A DNA stretch of 64,000 nucleotides from Euwallacea fornicatus (Eukaryota; Arthropoda; Insecta; Coleoptera; Curculionidae), in contig NC_089549.1 of assembly GCF_040115645.1 (NCBI RefSeq), positions 3,348,001 to 3,412,000 on the forward strand, read 5' to 3'. Positions within the stretch are counted from its first letter, which is position 1; each line of letters starts with the position of its first letter. A model generated the notes under the pieces. It did not search any database. It was not told the origin of the DNA and saw nothing but the letters and a program-made list of their open reading frames with translations. Made by a program: the position numbers and the translations under genes. Below are positions 12,270 through 25,900 of this stretch, piece after piece.

Positions 12270-15200
12270 AAATTTAATATTGTTTTTCCATATATCGCAA
12301 AAAAATTATATACAAGACTGTTTACAAATACGTCCTATTTGAATATTTACAATAATAATAAACATTGCAAATCGTGATACGCCGCATATATGACTGTAAA
12401 GCAGATAAAGAAAATTTCATTAATAAAAATCTTTAATATCCTTAGATTTTGGTGTTTGTGTGTAGATATTGCGTCGGTGAGACATAGAAGTTAGAATGAT
12501 CAAACACCTCAAGTCTACAATGTTTTGCAGTGCGAGTTGTTTACCAACCTTCAAAGAGCCCTGTTTGGAGAGCAAACATGACCTACTGCAAATACCCTTA
12601 GAAGTCAGAACATTATCAACCAGGGTGGATCACGAGGAAGACTACTGTAGGCGGTCCAGAAGTGTTGTCGATGAAATAACAAATGCAGAGAGATCCTTAA
12701 GCGACACATATACACAGAGCCCTCGAGACACTCGAGAGTATTGCTCATTGATCTTCATATAATCGGATTGAAGCTGTGCACGTTCTCAGAACTTTTACAA
12801 CTGAACCTGATTTGCTGCCTTTAGAAGATTTGGGACTGCACCGATATTATTATTTATTGATTAATATATTAATGTATTTACGAATATGCAAAGCTAATCC
12901 AGCTTAGGAAATTGGTGGGCGTTGATGCTAAAAATAGCCTTGCTTTCGTTTAGGGCCGATTTGAAATTATTTAATAAAGGGTTAATCTCTAACCTCTGTT
13001 GATTAATTTCTGATTAAAGTAACCGTCTGTGACATATAATAACCTAAAGAATTCTCTTATCATTAGAGACACAGATGTTGCCTCCTTTGATGTATCAGCC
13101 ACCTCTCACTACGGAGTAACGTTAACTGCAAAGAGTGTTCAGCACTCTTTACGTTGTACCTCACAGCATCAGCGCCTTTGTCTCCTCACTCAGCAGCACT
13201 ATTTGCAGTAACGGTGCATTATATTATAATTGTAGTGGATCAGATATCCTCATCTCGCTCTTTCACGTAATTGTACAATAATTATATTTAAATACCGTAT
13301 AAACGCATTACTATTCCCTGTCTTAAAAGAAAACTCCTTTGAACGAGGCACAAAAGATCCAATTAGATAACCCGGAATCGACACGTGTATAGCCAGTTAC
13401 ATTATAAGGATGATTGTGTGATTTAAACGATCACGAATATCCTTTGCTAATCCGCTGAACTACCTATAATATACCTGTAGAAGCGTTATAATCAGATTAA
13501 CTAAGCGGAAAAATATTCCTTTATTCAGTTGATTTTATCTGAATTTTGTCTAACAAAAAATTACTTCAATATCTAATTAACATGATGACTTTCTTACTGC
13601 CATGCGTTGCTAACTTTCGTATTACAAAATATTGAAAAAATCAATTAAATCCCTTAAGCATTTGATTATAGATCTACGTGATATCAACGGCAACAGAAAA
13701 CAGCCATTTGACCTTTTCAACAGTCGAAAAGCATTAAACTGGAGAATGGGATTTTTATTCTAAAGAAAGTACATGAATGCCCATTCAGTCACTAGTTATT
13801 TAGTGATACATGTAATCTTAGACTCAAATGAACCAGATTTTTTTACAAGGAGTTTAAGTTTAAATTAATCAAGAACATTCACAAAGAGTTTGAATGAATA
13901 AAAAAAAATTCAATCCTTCATCAATCAAAAGCGTTCGTAAATAATAATTACAATAATAAGCGTAACATTTAACACCCAATTGCTCAATCATTCTGCAACA
14001 AGCAAATAAATAGCCATATTCAATTACTCCACAATAAGAAAAGTAATTATATAATTATATCAAAATAATAGTACGACCTACTACACTACAGTACTACTTG
14101 CATAAAGATGGTATTCAGATCATTGGAATTATTACTATAATCAGTGGGAAAAATTTCTTTTCTCTATTAGGTTATTAACGAATCCTCAACTTTAGTGCAA
14201 TACCCAGCTAATAACATTGTTATTTTATTCTTGTAAAGGTGGATGGTTCAGTTCCTGGTTTGCATTACGAATATTCCATAATATCATGTATTTACATATC
14301 GTAAATATTACGCACAACATGTAAGTAGGTAACACTAGATGAGTAAATAAATCATATGCGGTATTGTTCTTTTTATGACCAAATGATATTCACGAACACA
14401 CATGAAGATATCTGATTATACCAAGATTTAACTCATTCATTGATGTAAAACATACTCCACAGTTACCCCTGCTGAAGGAACTAGAAGCACAAATAAGCAC
14501 CATAAGCATCAAAGTGATTCTTAAAAAAGAGTTATTGAATTGTTTTAAGAGTAACTGAAATGTTTGCATTTCCAAACTGAATTCACTGCCGATGTTGACT
14601 TTTTTTTACACATTTTTACGGATGAGAAACTCTTCGTAATTCTGCGTTGCAAAGTACATTATTTGTTTTTTTTTAGCATGGAATTTTAATTACTGTAAAG
14701 AAGGCTTTATTCAGTTGATTAATTCCTCGTTTTTCACAATTAATTAAAGAATCTTTTTTTAACGCTAAGATGTAAATATAGTACATAGAATTTCATTTGT
14801 CAGTTCTACATGTTCGTAAGGCAAAGTTAAGATGGTTGATTGGCAAGATTAAGATATCTTTATTATCGCGAAATATTGGTCTTTTAGAATGGAAAATTGA
14901 CAAAATTAACAAAAGCCTATCTAGATTTTAATAGTTTTAAGGAAGATCAAACATACATGTGTAATATTCCATAGAAATTAAACACCCGTATTCGCGTTAC
15001 CTTTAGAATATTTTTTCCATTCATTTCTCTTTTCCATGTGATGAGCTATGCTAAAAAATATGTTTACAAATGTAAAATTTCCAAAGATAACAACATACAT
15101 TTAGAAGATAGCAAATAGTCATGATTGTGACTTTTTCGAAACAATTTTACTTAGTACTCAACCACCAACAATAATCATCGAGAGTTGCGATGTTTAGAGT

Positions 15201-18200
15201 ACGTACTTGGTTCAATTTATGCCTGAAGCAAGGACTTACAAACAACTTTTTACGAAAGTGACTTATTCGAATTACCTAAACTAGAATTTTACATCAGCAA
15301 CATACATTATAAATAAAGCTTCTTGTCTTATTTGTATGTTTTATGCCTGTACTGACATGAATTCTTACTGCAATATTTGAAGTTGTATGTTTTACCTCTA
15401 TTTCCTATTTGTGGTCAATAAAAATTCAATGGCTGTCCGACATGGTATATTTTAATTTTCGTTGATGTATCTCATCTTCGTTTCTTTTGGATCCAGATAT
15501 GTTTGATAATGTTGTTTCATAGTAAGAAAGTCAGCATTAATAAATAAGCAGTTTTCTTTAGAATGGAAAATTTCATAGCTCTGAAGTTCTGATCATTATT
15601 ATTTTGAAATATGTTTCACTGAATTCGAAATTGAAAAGCCCTTTTAGTTTATTTTGATTTAAGTTCGTTGCTCTTTTGAACTAAATTTTTCGATAATTGT
15701 TTTCAAGTATTGCGCCAGAATTGGTCTAAATAGTTGGTGAGACATGCTAATTTAAGAACATTGTGTATCTCATTCCCCAATGATCTCGTTAATATATATA
15801 TGTGTTGTCCAGTATCTCATAATTATCAAGAGTACGTTTTAAATTAACCGGAACGACTCTACGAAAATGTTGGTTGAACCTATTAAAACTCATAAAAAGC
15901 TGCGAAACTACTGTACCCACATTGGAGACACTTTAAATTTGATTTCAAATTTAGTGATCTAAGAAAAAAGTGCTTAAAAATTTAAACGATTTTGATTTTA
16001 AATATAGTCATATATATATTTTCAGTAAATTTCTAGACATTCTCAATTCTGATGCGATGATTCAGCTTTGATGCGTCGAGTAGTATAGTAAGTGCTTATA
16101 TGTGTCTTACAGTCAAGGCAATAAGCTCCTGCTGCATTCTGAACGAAAATAAAAATTGGTTGACCTTTCATTACCCATCTACATCTAATCCAAATTAAGT
16201 ATTATTGATAGTAATCAATAATTACTAAATAGAAATAATTTTTAAGATTAACTCAGAACATGGGATATTCAATCATAATTTAGTACGTTTATAGGTATAT
16301 GTTAAATTCGCATTATAAATTGGGACTTATTAATTAACTTCTTCACATACATTTCTCTACAAGAATGGCCATGATACGAGATTGCGTTACAACATAGTTG
16401 CCCATTTCATTTAGGCCTTTCGACGCTTTGTAAATCGAGTAATTGTACTTTAGATGATAGAATTGGAGTGTTTGTTATATAGACCTATTTGTTACTTTAT
16501 TCTATAAAATTGTTATCAATTTGAATAATCTCGACCTATTGCACCTCTCAAAGAAGCGATCATTAGCGAAATTGCAAAATGAACCAACTAATGTTACATC
16601 GGTAACATGAGAAATCGAATAACCTTCTGGTTGCATCCATGTAATAATTAAAGCTCCGACTTCTGGCCGATCGATCGGATTTAATTCGCCGGAATTAACC
16701 TGAATTTCGAAAAATCCCGAGAATCTAATGATCATTTGGGGTCGTTGCTTGATCATCAAAGTCTTCTGATTCCGTTGCGTCACCGTTAATTGTCGATACG
16801 TGTTGTTCGTGATCTTAGATTTGGTGTGCACAATACCGTTTCAAAATTTTCGACTTCGCACTTTGGTTTTTTTTTCCGAGACAATTGATGGGTTTGTACT
16901 CGTTATTATAATGTTAGCATTACAAGAAGAAATTGATTATGATTAACATTCCTGCAGATGTAGCGGTGGGGATTATGAGGCCCCCATTAAGGCCCATATA
17001 AAGTATTAAAGATTATCGGGCTATGATATCATTATTCCATTACTGCATGACATCAAAATTATCTAATTTAACTTATAATCACATTATTAATGACATAATT
17101 TGCCCACAACGTGGTTTTCTATATTTGCCATTAATCACCAAGAAAACTTGGCTTAGTCGTTGCCAATTAGTCGGGCACCTATGAAATCAAGAATTATCTA
17201 ACATTTTATAACTTTCCTTGATGGTGTTTCTGTTACGATATTCACTAATTGTTCATTGAAATTATCTTAAAAATAGCCACATAACATAGGAAAATATTCG
17301 CAATCTAGATATGGAAGTAATTCATAATGGACGGTAAATATAAAAACACTTAAGTCAAATTAACACCAGCGCTAATTTTAAATATTACCGGTAAAACGTC
17401 GGTTTTATTTACAGAGATTTAAATCGCCTTGACTTGCATCTTTAACCAGCTAGTTTAAAAGCATTCCTTCCAAGGTTGTGATACATTAGATGCAATAGAA
17501 CCGTTCTTTGAAATATACGCTAAATAGATTGCGTGTCGGAGATCTGGCTGAATTAAGAAATGTGTGGGAACATCAACAAATCTTGAGCAATTCGTTAAAC
17601 AATTTAAGTGTAAACAATATAACGTTTTGCGTAGTAAAAGGAAAATTTGGTGGTCTTGGCTTACAAAGCCAAAACCAGCAGAAAGTGTCGAAGATCAATA
17701 GCCTGATGCATACAAATTCAATTTCCTAAAACGTAATGTAGAACTTTTAGTATTGCAAATGCTATATTAACCTATTGTTAAATCTGGTGGAACAAATAAT
17801 AGGTGAAACTGGATGTTTCAGTGACATTTAGAACAACAATATCTAGGTTCAACTAATAACACTATTAAAGCGATAATTACTAACAATAACCATCCTCATT
17901 TCCTTGTCGAAAACGGTGTTATGCATTTACCGACAATAAATTTAACAGCTGTTTTCGTAATTGCCAAATTTTTCACCCACTTAAGTTTCGATGAAACGTG
18001 CTATTACATGTTACTCTTTAACTCTTCTGAAGAAACAAATTTGAAATATCCGAAAGCTTCTCTTTAAAAACTGACATTACTTTTAGGGTTAAGAGTGTTA
18101 TAAGCATATTTTTACCTTTTTGAATACATGTACAATAAAGGAGCAAATGGTGTTAAAAGCCCACACAAAGGATGGTAGATGCTCGTCTAGAAGGATGTGC

Positions 18201-21200
18201 AATGTTGAAGCATTAGTTGGTCATTATTTCACTATTAATAAGGGCCTCGGAAAAATTATAACGGGTCATGTTATTGCTCAAATCTGTCACATAGAATCGA
18301 CAATTAGAGTATTTAATTGTGCTAATGGGTTGTGTTCCAGTACAGGAAAAAATAACATACAAGTAAGCCAGAGTAATTCGTCAGCATATTGGTGAAACAT
18401 AAATATTTCTGGTTGATGCGATTTTGGAAATTCTCAAATTAACATTTTGTTTCCTTTCGATTCACCGCATCAACCGGCTGAATTCTTAATTACTGGATTA
18501 AAATTTTTAGGTCAAAGGTCATAAAAAAAAATTATCAAAGGCAGTGGAGATTAGTAGCAATAAGGACGCCTAATTTAAAAAAGAGCTTACAGAACTGAAC
18601 TGACTGAAAGTATGAAAGTACTTACTAAGATAAAATATTTTCAAACAGTACCTACTCGGACGTTTCGCTCCCAAGTTTCTGTTTTAAATACTTTCCAGAA
18701 AACTTTGGCATATAAATAACTGCAAAAATTGTACATAAAAAGGGTAATATGGCACTAAGGGATAGAGGCAAAGCCAGAATATTGACAAAACTTGCAGAAA
18801 GGGAAAAAATATAGAAATTATAGGCATTAGAGAAAATTAAAAAGCGTCTTTCAGATTGTTTTTTTTTATTAATTAATTTTGTGGTTCAAGTTCGTGGCGA
18901 TTTCTTAAAGATTCGTTGAGGTGCGTTATAATCATTGTTCTTTAAATCCTTGTTGTTAAAGACATCTTAAAGAGCGAAAGAGTATTGCCGGACATCGAAA
19001 GGGAATGAACAGAGAGAAGAGGAAAAGAGCAAAGAAGAATAATGACTGAAAGTACGTACATAAATTCAGGAGCTTAATACTTATTGATAGGTGTTTCAAA
19101 AACGTACTTAATTCTCGAGTTTTTTGAATCTAGTTTTAGATTATCAAAATTCTTTTAAAATAGATACTGAGAAAGCTCTTAAATATGTACCTCCATCGGA
19201 GGCATCTTTCAGTAATGATGGATGGTCGCGCGTCGTAAATTTCACGTTAAATTCTTTTTCACAATTTTAATAGAAAGTAAAACTTTCTGTCTTCATTGAA
19301 CGGAAAAAAACTGCAATTTTGTCTCCTAAAGAAGATCATACTTCTTCCCATATGAAGCAAAAATATTTTCTTTCATTTAAAAGTTAGGGAAACCTTTGAA
19401 AAAACTTTTTTGGACATTTAAGGGAAGAAAACTACTGTTGCTCCTTACGGAGGAAAATACTTCCTTTTACATAAAGCAAAACTATTTTCCTCTTATTTAA
19501 ATTTAAAAGTTAAAAAAAGTAACAAAAAGTGGTTTAACAGCTACCCTGTCCGAAAACGGCCACATTTTTTTTATGTGTTTTATACAAAATGTTGACTTTG
19601 ATTCAAGTTTCAAAATAAATCTAATTTTCTTCTCATTTTTAAAATTATTTGCTTTATTTTGTAACTATTTGTGCGCATTCTCTATCTATTTCTAATTATA
19701 AATTGCAATTAATATAATAACTACAAAGCAGATTTGCTTACCAACTTTCAATTTGTAATTTTATTACTTAGCTGTATGTAGATATTCATCTTACATAATA
19801 CTTATTTGCTATTAAAATTACAAAATTTTTGAATTATCTGCTCATTCGATCAACACAAAATAAAATTTCCCTCATTATATTCACCAAATGCCAATATCTC
19901 TTCATTATCTTAACCCGCATGACAGAAACTTTTTCTCTGTCTTCCAGTGTTTTCAAGATATCGGGACTTTTCCTGATTTATTACTGAATACGCATCGCGT
20001 TTGAATATTTGTATATACAAGAAACTTTTATTATGGAGAGAAATTCTAGATTTCATCACATTTTTCGCCCACTAAAACGACAGAAACCGGAATAAAATGC
20101 GTTCAAATGGAGATGTTACGTGTTAAGTGAAATTCGTAACAACCAATTGTTGTTGGTTCCCACTTGAAAAACAAATCCTTTTGTGCTGTTTATTTTTCCG
20201 TAGGTAGAGATGTGACTTGATTTTTAAATGTTTATATCAAAGGGTTAACTTAAATGTGATTAAACTGAACTAACGAAATGAAATACATTCACATTTATAT
20301 TGAAATTTTTCATGCAAAGTATGTAGGTATGAACTTTTCGAGCCATTAAAACAAAAATTAATTAGACGTCACACTTAAGCAAAAAGTCAAGGATTTAGTG
20401 AACTTAAACCAGTTTTAATTTAAAACCCAGTGACATTTTCGATAAAAATTCTGTATAAGGCGGTGGTACTACTTTTTATTGGCCAAAACAATACTTAATA
20501 TTTTAATCGACCTAGAACCTGGACGAAAAATAAACCGTGATATTTACAAAGCAGCGTGTTCTGTTATGCTTAAATTTGAGTATGCGAAGAATTAGAATGA
20601 ACATTTAAGAATATTTTAATGACAATGAGTGTTACGTTTTCATATCTTATTATAAAATTATTATCCCAGATAATATTGGCAATTATGAAATAATGCATTT
20701 TAATGAGAAAATTCGCAACAGATTTGTTCTGCCAAGATACTAAGTAAAGCTGCAGATTAGTGAGCATTCCGATTGATCCATCATACCGCAAAAGCTTGTA
20801 ATCCCATTCAAAGTGAAATGTAAAACGGATACAACAACCATCAAATTCTTACACGGGTCAAGGTAAATCTAAAGGGAACTCTTCGTAACCACGATTCACA
20901 CAATAAACAGTTAATAAAGTAAGCAACTAATAGAAACTTGCGCAATTTGTATTTGACCGTCAAAAGTGAAGTCGTGCTTTTGATTCAGCGTGATTCCGTG
21001 ATTTTTAATCAAATATTATACCAATAATTGCGAATAAAGATGACGAGTTACGTTGTTCTTAGAGGTCGTTTGTGGCAAGTTCATTATTATTTCGAATACC
21101 GGATATCGGTGAAAATCTTAAATTAATTGACCAAAGACCAAGACAACGAAATATTTTAGTACGTTATAGATGAAAACGGTGCAAGAAATTGCTTTTATTG

Positions 21201-21700
21201 AAGTTTAAAACGAAAAAGGGAGAAGTTTCTGGCGAACTCACAGACAGACGAATTTAAATGTCATTATTATTAGCATGATTAATCTACAAATACACAAGCA
21301 GGAATTTCACAGCATTCGAAAAATGTTCGGCTCTAACTGTTTTTCAGGGAATAGAGTTGGAAAGCTATAAAACAGAAATCATGTGAAGCATTTTTTTAAA
21401 GTTTTTTTAATAAAACAGAAATTACACCGCACCTTTAACTAGGCATTCCTCTATTTGCTCTTGCTTCTATTCTCCGTCTTTTATTTAGCGTTTATTGAGA
21501 ATTTGTACTAAAAAAAACGTTTCAAAACGTTTTCAATTTGGCAGAAAAAATTCTTCGCTTTTCTCAGGGTGATCAGGAATAAGCACAAGCGCGAGAATGA
21601 CGTGAAAACAATTGGAAAACCTTCTGTACTGAGGAGAGAGCAATATTTTCAACTCAATGTCTCGTTATGATTCGAAGAAGATTAAGAAATATTCAAAAAC
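12270..21700. other. Non-coding DNA, no gene recognised
   Basis: A long AT-rich stretch on which I can place no gene. Open frames include 12496-12762 (+, 88 codons) and 16502-16831 (-, 109 codons); neither shows a known motif. A short degenerate tandem duplication lies at 19299-19515. The segments 12900-13220, 16550-16830 and 16950-17200 have fuller base composition than their flanks and might be regulatory DNA, but that cannot be tested from one sequence. Confidence 0.5.
19299..19515. repeat. Two-copy degenerate tandem repeat of about 120 bp
   Basis: A unit at about 19299-19386 (GGAAAAAAACTGCAATTTTG ... ATGAAGCAAAAATATTTTC ... ATTTAAAAGTTAGGG) recurs at about 19421-19515 (GGAAGAAAACTACTGTTGC ... 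ATAAAGCAAAACTATTTTC ... TTTAAAAGTT). Order and spacing are kept, with many substitutions, so the duplication is old. Confidence 0.55.
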
Positions 21701-21708
21701 TATACACA

Positions 21709-22963
21709 CAGTCGCCAGACTACTTATTCGTCCACGAGAGTTATTTTCTAAAAATCGTTTATGACACACACTAAATATTGCGCTTCATTAAAAACGAGCC
21801 TATATGCAATCAAACTATTCAGTTTTTATTAAATTAGCAGTAAAATAATTCTCAATAATTATAAAAACTATTTGAAAATAATAATGGTTTCAAAATCTAA
21901 CCCGACCAAAACTATTCGTGTCCAGTTTGCACAAGCAACAAAATATTTACTGTTTATTTTTATTATTTTTAAAAATTTTTCAAGATAACTCAAAGCTGCT
22001 ATTTTGCATACCAGAGAATTGTTTACTATTTTCATGAAACTGCAGGTTAGTGCAAGTTACTTCTAAAAATGGGTCGTAAATCTTCTGAAGTTTCTTCTCA
22101 CATAAGAGAATTGATTATAAAATTAAATACGGAAGGAAAATCACAATGGACGATAGCCAAAATTATTGGAAGGGGCAGATCAACCGTCTAGTCTATCATA
22201 AAAAAAATAAAACAACAAAAACAACCCAAACATTTCTAGGAAGAGGAAGAAAATCTGTCTTTAAGGAACGCGTCAAACGGGAAACTATTAGAAAAATGAA
22301 TATCAATCCAAATATTGTTGCAACAGATTTAGAAAAAAGTGTTAAAAGTGATTATGGAAAAGATGTACGTGTTACTACAATAAGAAAATTGTTGAACGAG
22401 AACGGTTTGAGGGCACAAGTAGCTAGAAAGAAACTGTTTATTAGCAAAGTGAATAGAAGGGAGGATCTTGACTTTGCTCAACAGTATATTACCTCAGCCA
22501 TCAGATATGAACCCCATTGAAAATTTATGGTCAGAATTGAAAGGAAGGGTAAAAAAATACCAAATATCTAGTAAAGAACAATTAAAAACAAAGTGTGAAG
22601 AGGAATGGGCCAAAATAGACTTTAATTTTTTTTTAAGTTTGTTAAATCAATGCGAAAAAGCTGAGGGAAATTATAAAATCGAAAGGATATCCTACAAAAT
22701 AATAAATTATCACATTTCGTATCAAAATGCAAGTCGATATAAAGTGGACGAATAATTTTGCTCGGCTTAGATTTTGAAATCGTTATTATTTTCAAGCAAT
22801 TTTTATAATTATTGAGAATCATTTTACTGCTAATTTAATAAAAACTGAATAGTTTAATTGCGTAAAAGCTCATTTTCAATTAAGCGCAATATTTAGTGTG
22901 TGTTATAAACAGTTTTTAGAAAATAAGTCTTGTGGGCGAATAATGACAGTCAGACGTCAGTCA
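21709..22963 (+). mobile_element. Tc1-like element with long inverted repeats and catalytic core deleted
   Basis: Inverted repeats of roughly 230 bp flank the element. The left arm begins CAGTCGCCAGACTAC at 21709 and includes TGCGCTT and ACTATTCAGTTTTTATTAAA; the right arm is its reverse complement, ending near 22963. The left end follows the TATA-type context expected for Tc1 insertion at TA. Inside is a transposase in the + orientation (22070-22755). The outermost bases align imperfectly, so the borders are good to about 10 bp. Confidence 0.88.
22070..22755 (+). pseudogene. Tc1-like transposase, internally deleted and frameshifted
   Basis: The reading starts at ATG 22070 with MGRKSSEVSSHIRELIIKLN and a helix-turn-helix including TIAKIIGRGRSTV. 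After a frameshift near 22180 the frame from 22146 continues through GRGRKSVFKERVKRETIRK, an arm of the second DNA-binding domain, and reaches DLDFAQQYIT. The sequence then jumps directly to LPQPSDMNPIENLWSELKGR. In the family these two points are separated by the stretch carrying the first two catalytic aspartates (TDES...QDNDPKH), so that part is missing. The tail runs to a stop near 22755. The product cannot catalyse transposition; the ends could still be moved by a relative. Confidence 0.88.
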
Positions 22964-22964
22964 C

Positions 22965-25900
22965 ATTCAACCTATCAAAAAGCACGCTTCACTTCTTTAA
23001 CTTTTGTCAGAAATCACTAGAGGGGAGGTGCGAAAGTAGTGGAAGAACAAAAAGAAACTGCCGGTGAGGAAAGAATGCTCTCCGCTGTTGTGTTTCCATC
23101 GAAACTGCTGATTTATGCGTTCTCGGAAATCGGCAAAGATCAGATGAAAGCCAGAAGATGACAGCGGTCTATAGAAACGTTCGCAAACGTTCTCGACTTA
23201 GCAAAGAATATTTTCCATGGCGTTCCAAACTGTGAAAGTAGAAACAGGTAGCTCCTAAGATGCGCATCATTTAATTCGCATACAAAATAAATTTGTTCTA
23301 TCGGGCTACATAATCGAAAGTTCTGTCTTTATGACACAACCAGTTGCCGACACAGACGACGACGACCACGTTGGGAACGCATCTTCAAACAGTTATTCAC
23401 TACATTCAGAGAAACCGGAAGATATTTTTACTTTCGCTAAATAACCCGACTCATTTGGTGTATACCCGCTAATGGGACTGTTTTGGTTTGTTCGCCAGTA
23501 ATGGCCGTAATGGCGGACTTGCTTTGCATACTGAATTGGAACCTGATTAGACGTTTGAGATGTTCGTTAGCGGTATCCGTTCCAATAAGACAATCATGTT
23601 TTCGGCTTGAAACAGTTCTTTATACCTCCTGTCAGATATTTTGAAATGCAAATTGCCCACCTTAATAATTACCCATATTGCGATATAAAATCGGCACTGT
23701 AGCTTGAAATATTGTTATTATTAATTACGAAATAACATTTAAGTCATGTGAATGCCAGCCGATTAGTGTTAGAAGATTACACTACGAGCCAATTTCAGTC
23801 AAATAGCGATAGTTATTATGGAGCGTTAAACGTAGGTCTAGGTCTGTTGGTGACCCATTGCAATAGCTTTACGCCTGCCAACTGAAGACTTTTGTATACA
23901 TATATCACCTTCAAATAATTTTGTGCAATCACTTAACCTTAATATACAGCGACCATAACTAGGCAATTTATTAGGCGATACGAAGCTTTTTTCCTACATT
24001 TTTAATAATTATTTATTCTCATTAACATGACAGTTCACCTTTATCCATTACTCACTCAATCCTACTACTACCTTCTTGAGATGGTTATAATAATTGATCG
24101 TGCAGGATTCTTGGGATCCCACACGAAATCTGTATTAAATCCCTTACAGAAGATGATATCTGAGTATCTAATGGAGGAGTGTCTTTAGTCAACATAAACA
24201 ACATACGCGGCTTATTATTTATATTCAAATATGTATTATTATGTTGGCTCTAAGATCATCACTGATCGTTGAAATTGATTAAATACGATGAAAAACGACA
24301 AAAAACTATACGCGCTGCATGATCCCCGCAAGGATTCCCCATTCCTCATTGTAACTGATAAACAATATGAGTTATTAACTCGAAGACATTTTATTAAGTA
24401 CCTATTGAGTTGCGTAACCCCCTAAAGGTTATTGTGTATTGTCAAAAGATACATCGTATGTAGAAGAAATTAATGTTCTCTATTATTATAAATATACATG
24501 TGATATTCTTAATCGGTAATCTTGGTATATGCCCATCGTTACCTATTAACCTTTTTAAAGGCTTCAATGACCAAGGACATGGGAGTTGTTATTCAAATTG
24601 CCCGTTTATAATGCCGCAGTTTTAGATAGATCTAGTTCTAGAGCAATTTGATGAAAATATGGTCATAATTCACCTAACTGCATTTACTGTTGAATCAATC
24701 AAATTTTGTTAGTAATGCTTACTAATTTAGTGAAAGTAAAAGTGGAATTTCGTAGGAAAACGATGCTTAGCAATATTGCAAGTATGCCGTTACCCATATC
24801 TTCATCTGCTTATAAAGTTACCTATGCCCGAGGCCATATTAATATATTCAAAATTTTTCATGATTCTCAATTTGTCGTGAGGGTTATGATGTTGAGTTAA
24901 AGTTTTATTTGAATGTTTGTATAAACCTCGGCTATAGTCATAAAAGGTTGGAGTTTTTTTTTTTAATAAAAGAGTGACCTGAAAATCCAAATTGAGGATG
25001 AACCATACGTGGGTTATCCAGTCCATGGTTGGTTTGACAGGCCATTTTGTAAATCTTAAATTCAGATATACATCTTGGAAATACACCCATGGTAACAGAA
25101 GAAGTTCTATCGTAAGTTCTCCTCTCTTTTGGAATGACCCGCGGCGTGGCCCCGAATGCACTGTTGATGGTCGAGCAGCCCACTCTCTAACTCTCACCAA
25201 GGAAGTGATAACATTCCCTACTTTGGCAAATCTAAGCCAGAACCGGAAGAAGAGCCCATTTTCTACTATTATTCTTAATTTTGTTTATTCGACTTTTATT
25301 AAAGATGAAGTAAACTTTTTCTTCTCCATTTTCTTCTAGTTTGATTTTTATTGAAGAAATGACTATATAGCATATATAGTCATTTCACGTACTATATGTA
25401 GACATTAATAGCATTCTATATTTCATTCATTAAGTTATTGGAATTGAACATATCAATATTATAATGAGAAAATTATCTAACTTTATAATCTAGATTTCTC
25501 ATCTAAGATTCTAAGACACTCCATCTTAGAGCATCTAAGGAAAAAATAAAGAATCTCTTTCGCCGTGGAGGAGAAAGCTCTCATGGTGTCAGCAAAAAAA
25601 TATCGATTTAACATTTTGTGATTTCTGCAGCACTAATCTACTCAAACAATCATCAATATAAATATTAAATCTTAAAATATTTGCATTTGTGAGAAGTTCA
25701 ACTCAAGTAAACACGACTAGCTTTGTTAGAGGTGTATTATGCATTATTTCCTTCTTCATCCTTATTCAATGCCGACACCCAACGAAATTTTCGAAAAAGG
25801 CGAAGCACCGTGTCTAAAATTTTCTCACCAACCATCGTCACGTTTTGCTTAACTTGACATTACGTGAAATTTTAAATTTTGCAACGATCTCACGTACTGC

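Noticed and set aside
16502..16831. 109-codon minus strand open frame
   Set aside because: No known motif, no splice partner and no coding support beyond length.
24802..25200. 132-codon minus strand frame as a gene
   Set aside because: It overlaps equally open frames on both strands, so openness alone does not identify a coding strand; kept only as an observation.
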